Source: Shewanella nanhaiensis (GTDB taxonomy: Bacteria > Pseudomonadota > Gammaproteobacteria > Enterobacterales > Shewanellaceae). From it: a stretch of DNA of 47,850 nt. The position numbers and the translations under genes were made by a program. The stretch covers positions 1-47,850 of the forward strand of contig NZ_JAHZST010000026.1 in NCBI RefSeq assembly GCF_019457885.1. Reading direction: 5' to 3'. The notes under the pieces are model-generated. The model searched no databases, was not told the DNA's origin, and saw only the letters and a program-made list of their open reading frames with translations. Below are positions 46,105 to 47,850 of the stretch, one piece after another (the stretch's first letter is position 1; each line of letters starts with the position of its first letter).

Positions 46105-46750
46105 AGCTGTTATTTTCGACATGGATGGGGTGTTAATAGACTCTGAACCAGCTTGGCAATTAGCTGAATATGAAACAATGAGAAATCACGGTTTAAACAT
46201 CAGCTACCAAGATACACTGCAAACAACTGGCCTTAGAATCGATGAAGTCGTCAGTTACTGGTATCAGCGTTTCCCATGGAGGGACTATGACAATCATAAA
46301 ACCGCCACAGAGATAGTGAATCAGGTTGTTCAACACATATTAGATCATGGTACAGCCATACAAGGCGTATTCAAGGCTCTGGATTTTTGTAAAACGAATG
46401 GACTAAAAGTAGGATTAGCCACTTCTTCATCACAAGCTATCATTCAAGCAGTTTTAAACAAACTAGAGATAGGACACTACTTTAATTCAATTCAATCGGC
46501 AGAGAATCTAAAGCGCGGAAAACCGCACCCAGAGGTCTACCTTAATTGCATTGATGACCTAGAGCTATCCAGCTCCCAATGTGTTGCAATCGAAGACTCA
46601 TTCAATGGACTTATTGCAGCCAGATCAGCCAATATGCAAACCATTGCTATCCCTGCACCAGAGCAGAGAAATGATCAAAAATGGATCATCGCTCATAAGC
46701 AGTTAGACTCACTACTTGAGCTTCCTGAGTACTTACAAGATAAGTTTTAG
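46085..46750 (+). CDS. hxpB: HAD-family sugar phosphatase (hexitol phosphatase HxpB/YniC-like)
   Basis: 221 residues. HAD motif I FDMDGV (nucleophile Asp12, acid Asp14), motif II in LATSSSQAI, motif III Lys in RGKPHPEVY, motif IV IEDSFNG. Cap domain between I and II as in beta-phosphoglucomutase-like phosphatases. The IDSEPAW and GRKPHPEVY-type context fits YniC/HxpB, which dephosphorylates 2-deoxyglucose-6-P and hexitol phosphates. Substrate inferred. Ribosome site is weak. Confidence 0.88.
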   Translation: MASPLIKAVIFDMDGVLIDSEPAWQLAEYETMRNHGLNISYQDTLQTTGLRIDEVVSYWYQRFPWRDYDNHKTATEIVNQVVQHILDHGTAIQGVFKALDFCKTNGLKVGLATSSSQAIIQAVLNKLEIGHYFNSIQSAENLKRGKPHPEVYLNCIDDLELSSSQCVAIEDSFNGLIAARSANMQTIAIPAPEQRNDQKWIIAHKQLDSLLELPEYLQDKF

Positions 46751-46834
46751 TAAAAATGCAATTAACAGTCACAATACGATAGCAGCTGTGAACGAGCATC
46801 AATGCCTAAGTTAATTCTATGAGTTGAATTGCAC

Positions 46835-47544
46835 ATGGAAAAGCTTGAAACCACCGATTTTCGAGGCCTGGCTCGCCGAGAGAAAAATGCACAAAAGCGG
46901 ATCCGTCTTTTAGACTTGGCGCACTTCAGTGAAGGTCACAATCGCTCTGAGATAACCAAAATACTTAAAGTGAGCCGTACCAGTGTAAATAAATGGGTAA
47001 ATGATTTTTTGGAGCAAGGCCTAGTTGGGCTTGAGCACAAAACATCTCCTGGCCGGCCTCCTGCCTTAAATGCTGCTCAATCTAGACAACTTTCAACATT
47101 TATTGAACAGCAAAGTCTCTCTGAAACTGGCGGAGACTTTCTGATCATGACATAAATGAATACCTTTTTAAGAATTTTGGCATTAGGTATGAGTTATCAA
47201 GCATCTATAGGGTTTTAAAAAGGCTAGGCTTTTCGGTGCTGTATGTCCGTCAAATGGTAACACTGAGGCACTTATCACTCCTTGGATCGACAAAGGGATA
47301 ATGCACCAGCACCTAAAGCTTATCTCTCAAGCAACCCTTCCAGATCGTCACGCTGTAGTGATCATGGATGATGCCGGTTGGCATAGTAAGGAGCTAGATG
47401 AGACAGTATCACTTAGCTAATAAGTGTTTTACCAATTATGAGGATATTGTTGATCAATGCTCACGAGCATGGAATAGCTTTATTAGTGACATTAGTACGG
47501 TGAAAACTTTATGCAATCGTTCATGGATAAATCTGACCAGATGA
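46835..47544 (+). pseudogene. decayed IS630-family transposase
   Basis: Four pieces of one IS630 transposase survive in three frames. The N-terminal helix-turn-helix part (46835-47132, MEKLETTDFRGLARREKNA) is intact. Apparent loss of one base near 47133 shifts into RLSDHDINEYLFKNFGIRYELSSIYRVLKRLGF. An internal deletion near 47232 joins to FGAVCPSNGNTEALITPW and VVIMDDAGWH. A second deletion near 47401 joins to RQYHLANKCFTNYEDIV, ending at the stop at 47542. The first catalytic Asp and the final Glu segment are lost; only the middle DDAGWH remains. Cannot be active. Terminal repeats were not found. Confidence 0.85.
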
Positions 47545-47546
47545 TT

Positions 47547-47560
47547 ATACCGATTGGTAT
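47547..47560. repeat. short palindrome ATACCGATTGGTAT
   Basis: 14-bp near-palindrome directly after the transposase relic, sharing TATACC and GGTATTA ends with the larger hairpin at 17282-17304. I remember such words as common in Shewanella intergenic DNA; two copies are visible here. Confidence 0.45.
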
Positions 47561-47567
47561 TATTAGG

Positions 47568-47628
47568 CGCCTGGAAATGGCCTACTCTCGGAGTTCGCGC
47601 AGCGAACACATGGGGGCGGAGAAGTAGT
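47568..47628 (-). pseudogene. 5S rRNA-like 3' fragment with an inserted hairpin
   Basis: On minus the stretch reads CCCCCATGTG, an inserted block, then GAGAGTAGGCC and CCAGGC. The outer words match the conserved 3' part of 5S rRNA (CCCCATG, GAGAGTAGG, CCAGGC). About 17 bp around TTCGC/GCGAA (47592-47608) interrupts it. No 5' half of 5S is seen to the right. Match is from memory of the 5S consensus, not an alignment. Confidence 0.4.
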
Positions 47629-47786
47629 GCTTTGAATGCGTAGCATTAAGCTACTCTGTAGCGAGAAGCGACGTAGTCGCTGAACTGGAGTCCCCGCTCA
47701 GCGGCGGGCCGACGTCGGGAATAGGCATTGCACGTACGTGCTTAAGTGGATAAGCCACCTGACATCGTTTCAGGTCAGCTCGAGCT
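47593..47786. repeat. cluster of short perfect hairpins and palindromes
   Basis: Five 3-nt-loop hairpins: 47593-47607 (GTTCGC/GCGAAC), 47635-47647 (AATGC/GCATT), 47650-47662 (GCTAC/GTAGC), 47667-47681 (AGCGAC/GTCGCT) and 47694-47704 (CCGC/GCGG). They are followed by palindromes CCGACGTCGG (47709-47718) and GCACGTACGTGC (47730-47741), hairpin ACCTGA/TCAGGT (47757-47775) and AGCTCGAGCT (47777-47786). Stems all differ in sequence. No ORF fits. Origin unknown. Confidence 0.6.
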
Positions 47787-47816
47787 AATGGCTGTTATTT
47801 TAAAAAAGTCCAAACG

Positions 47817-47845
47817 TAAAAAAGCCACCTTAATAAGGTGGCTTC
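47817..47845 (-). terminator. terminator of a minus-strand gene right of the window
   Basis: GCCACCTTA (47824-47832) pairs with TAAGGTGGC (47834-47842); on minus it is followed by TTTTTT. No minus-strand gene ends inside the window here, so the gene lies beyond 47850. Confidence 0.75.
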
Positions 47846-47850
47846 TTCAC

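Noticed and set aside
1..47850. CRISPR arrays, tRNA genes, integrases or phage genes
   Set aside because: No regularly spaced direct repeats, no cloverleaf with a TTCRA arm, and no integrase or phage structural genes were seen in the window.

Overview
The window reads as chromosomal DNA of a marine gammaproteobacterium, almost certainly Shewanella. The gene order (pdhR-aceE-aceF-lpdA, ampDE, nadC, pilABCD-coaE-zapD-yacG-mutT, a Cys-rich SO_0444-type permease with zntR, purHD, a PdeB-like GGDEF/EAL protein, hemE, rsd, acnB) matches what I remember of the Shewanella core chromosome. Genes are tightly packed, base composition is even, and only the last ~1 kb looks like accessory or repeat DNA.

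Layout. (1) 1-600: promoters P1 and P2 and the boxB/boxA leader of an rRNA operon that runs leftward out of the window. (2) 705-9630, minus: an M13 lipoprotein peptidase, a PlpD-like patatin/beta-barrel protein and a 1485-residue propeller-PAS-GGDEF-EAL sensor. (3) 9871-16900, minus: lpdA, aceF, aceE and pdhR, with a near-perfect PdhR operator over the pdhR promoter. (4) 17322-18801, minus: ampE and ampD; nadC is divergent at 19068. (5) 19959-20804: a long, hairpin-rich, gene-free leader in front of the type IV pilin gene, then pilA, pilB, pilC, pilD, coaE, zapD, yacG and mutT on plus. (6) 27542-29341, minus: metal permease and its MerR regulator behind a typical 20-bp-spacer MerR promoter. 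(7) 29747-32806, plus: purH and purD; purH has a leader with a possible small ORF and a long hairpin. (8) 32981-36726: a small unknown protein, an SDR oxidoreductase and a PdeB-like c-di-GMP enzyme. (9) 37081-40820, plus: two paralogous spondin-domain proteins followed by an OmpR-type regulator and a sensor kinase, with 11-bp-phased direct repeats upstream that look like the regulator's binding site. (10) 40899-46750: hemE, a strong candidate small RNA, rsd, acnB and hxpB. (11) 46835-47850: a decayed IS630 transposase, a 5S-rRNA-like fragment on minus, a cluster of short perfect hairpins, and the terminator of a minus-strand gene lying to the right.

How the genes work together. Pyruvate dehydrogenase and its pyruvate-responsive repressor form one unit. 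The pil genes supply pilin, extension ATPase, platform protein and prepilin peptidase. ampD recycles anhydro-muropeptides. Two c-di-GMP proteins frame the region. Least explained and most worth a second look: the pilA leader (pseudoknot, orphan terminator), the hemE-rsd sRNA, the spondin/two-component cassette, the purH leader, and the hairpin cluster at the right end.
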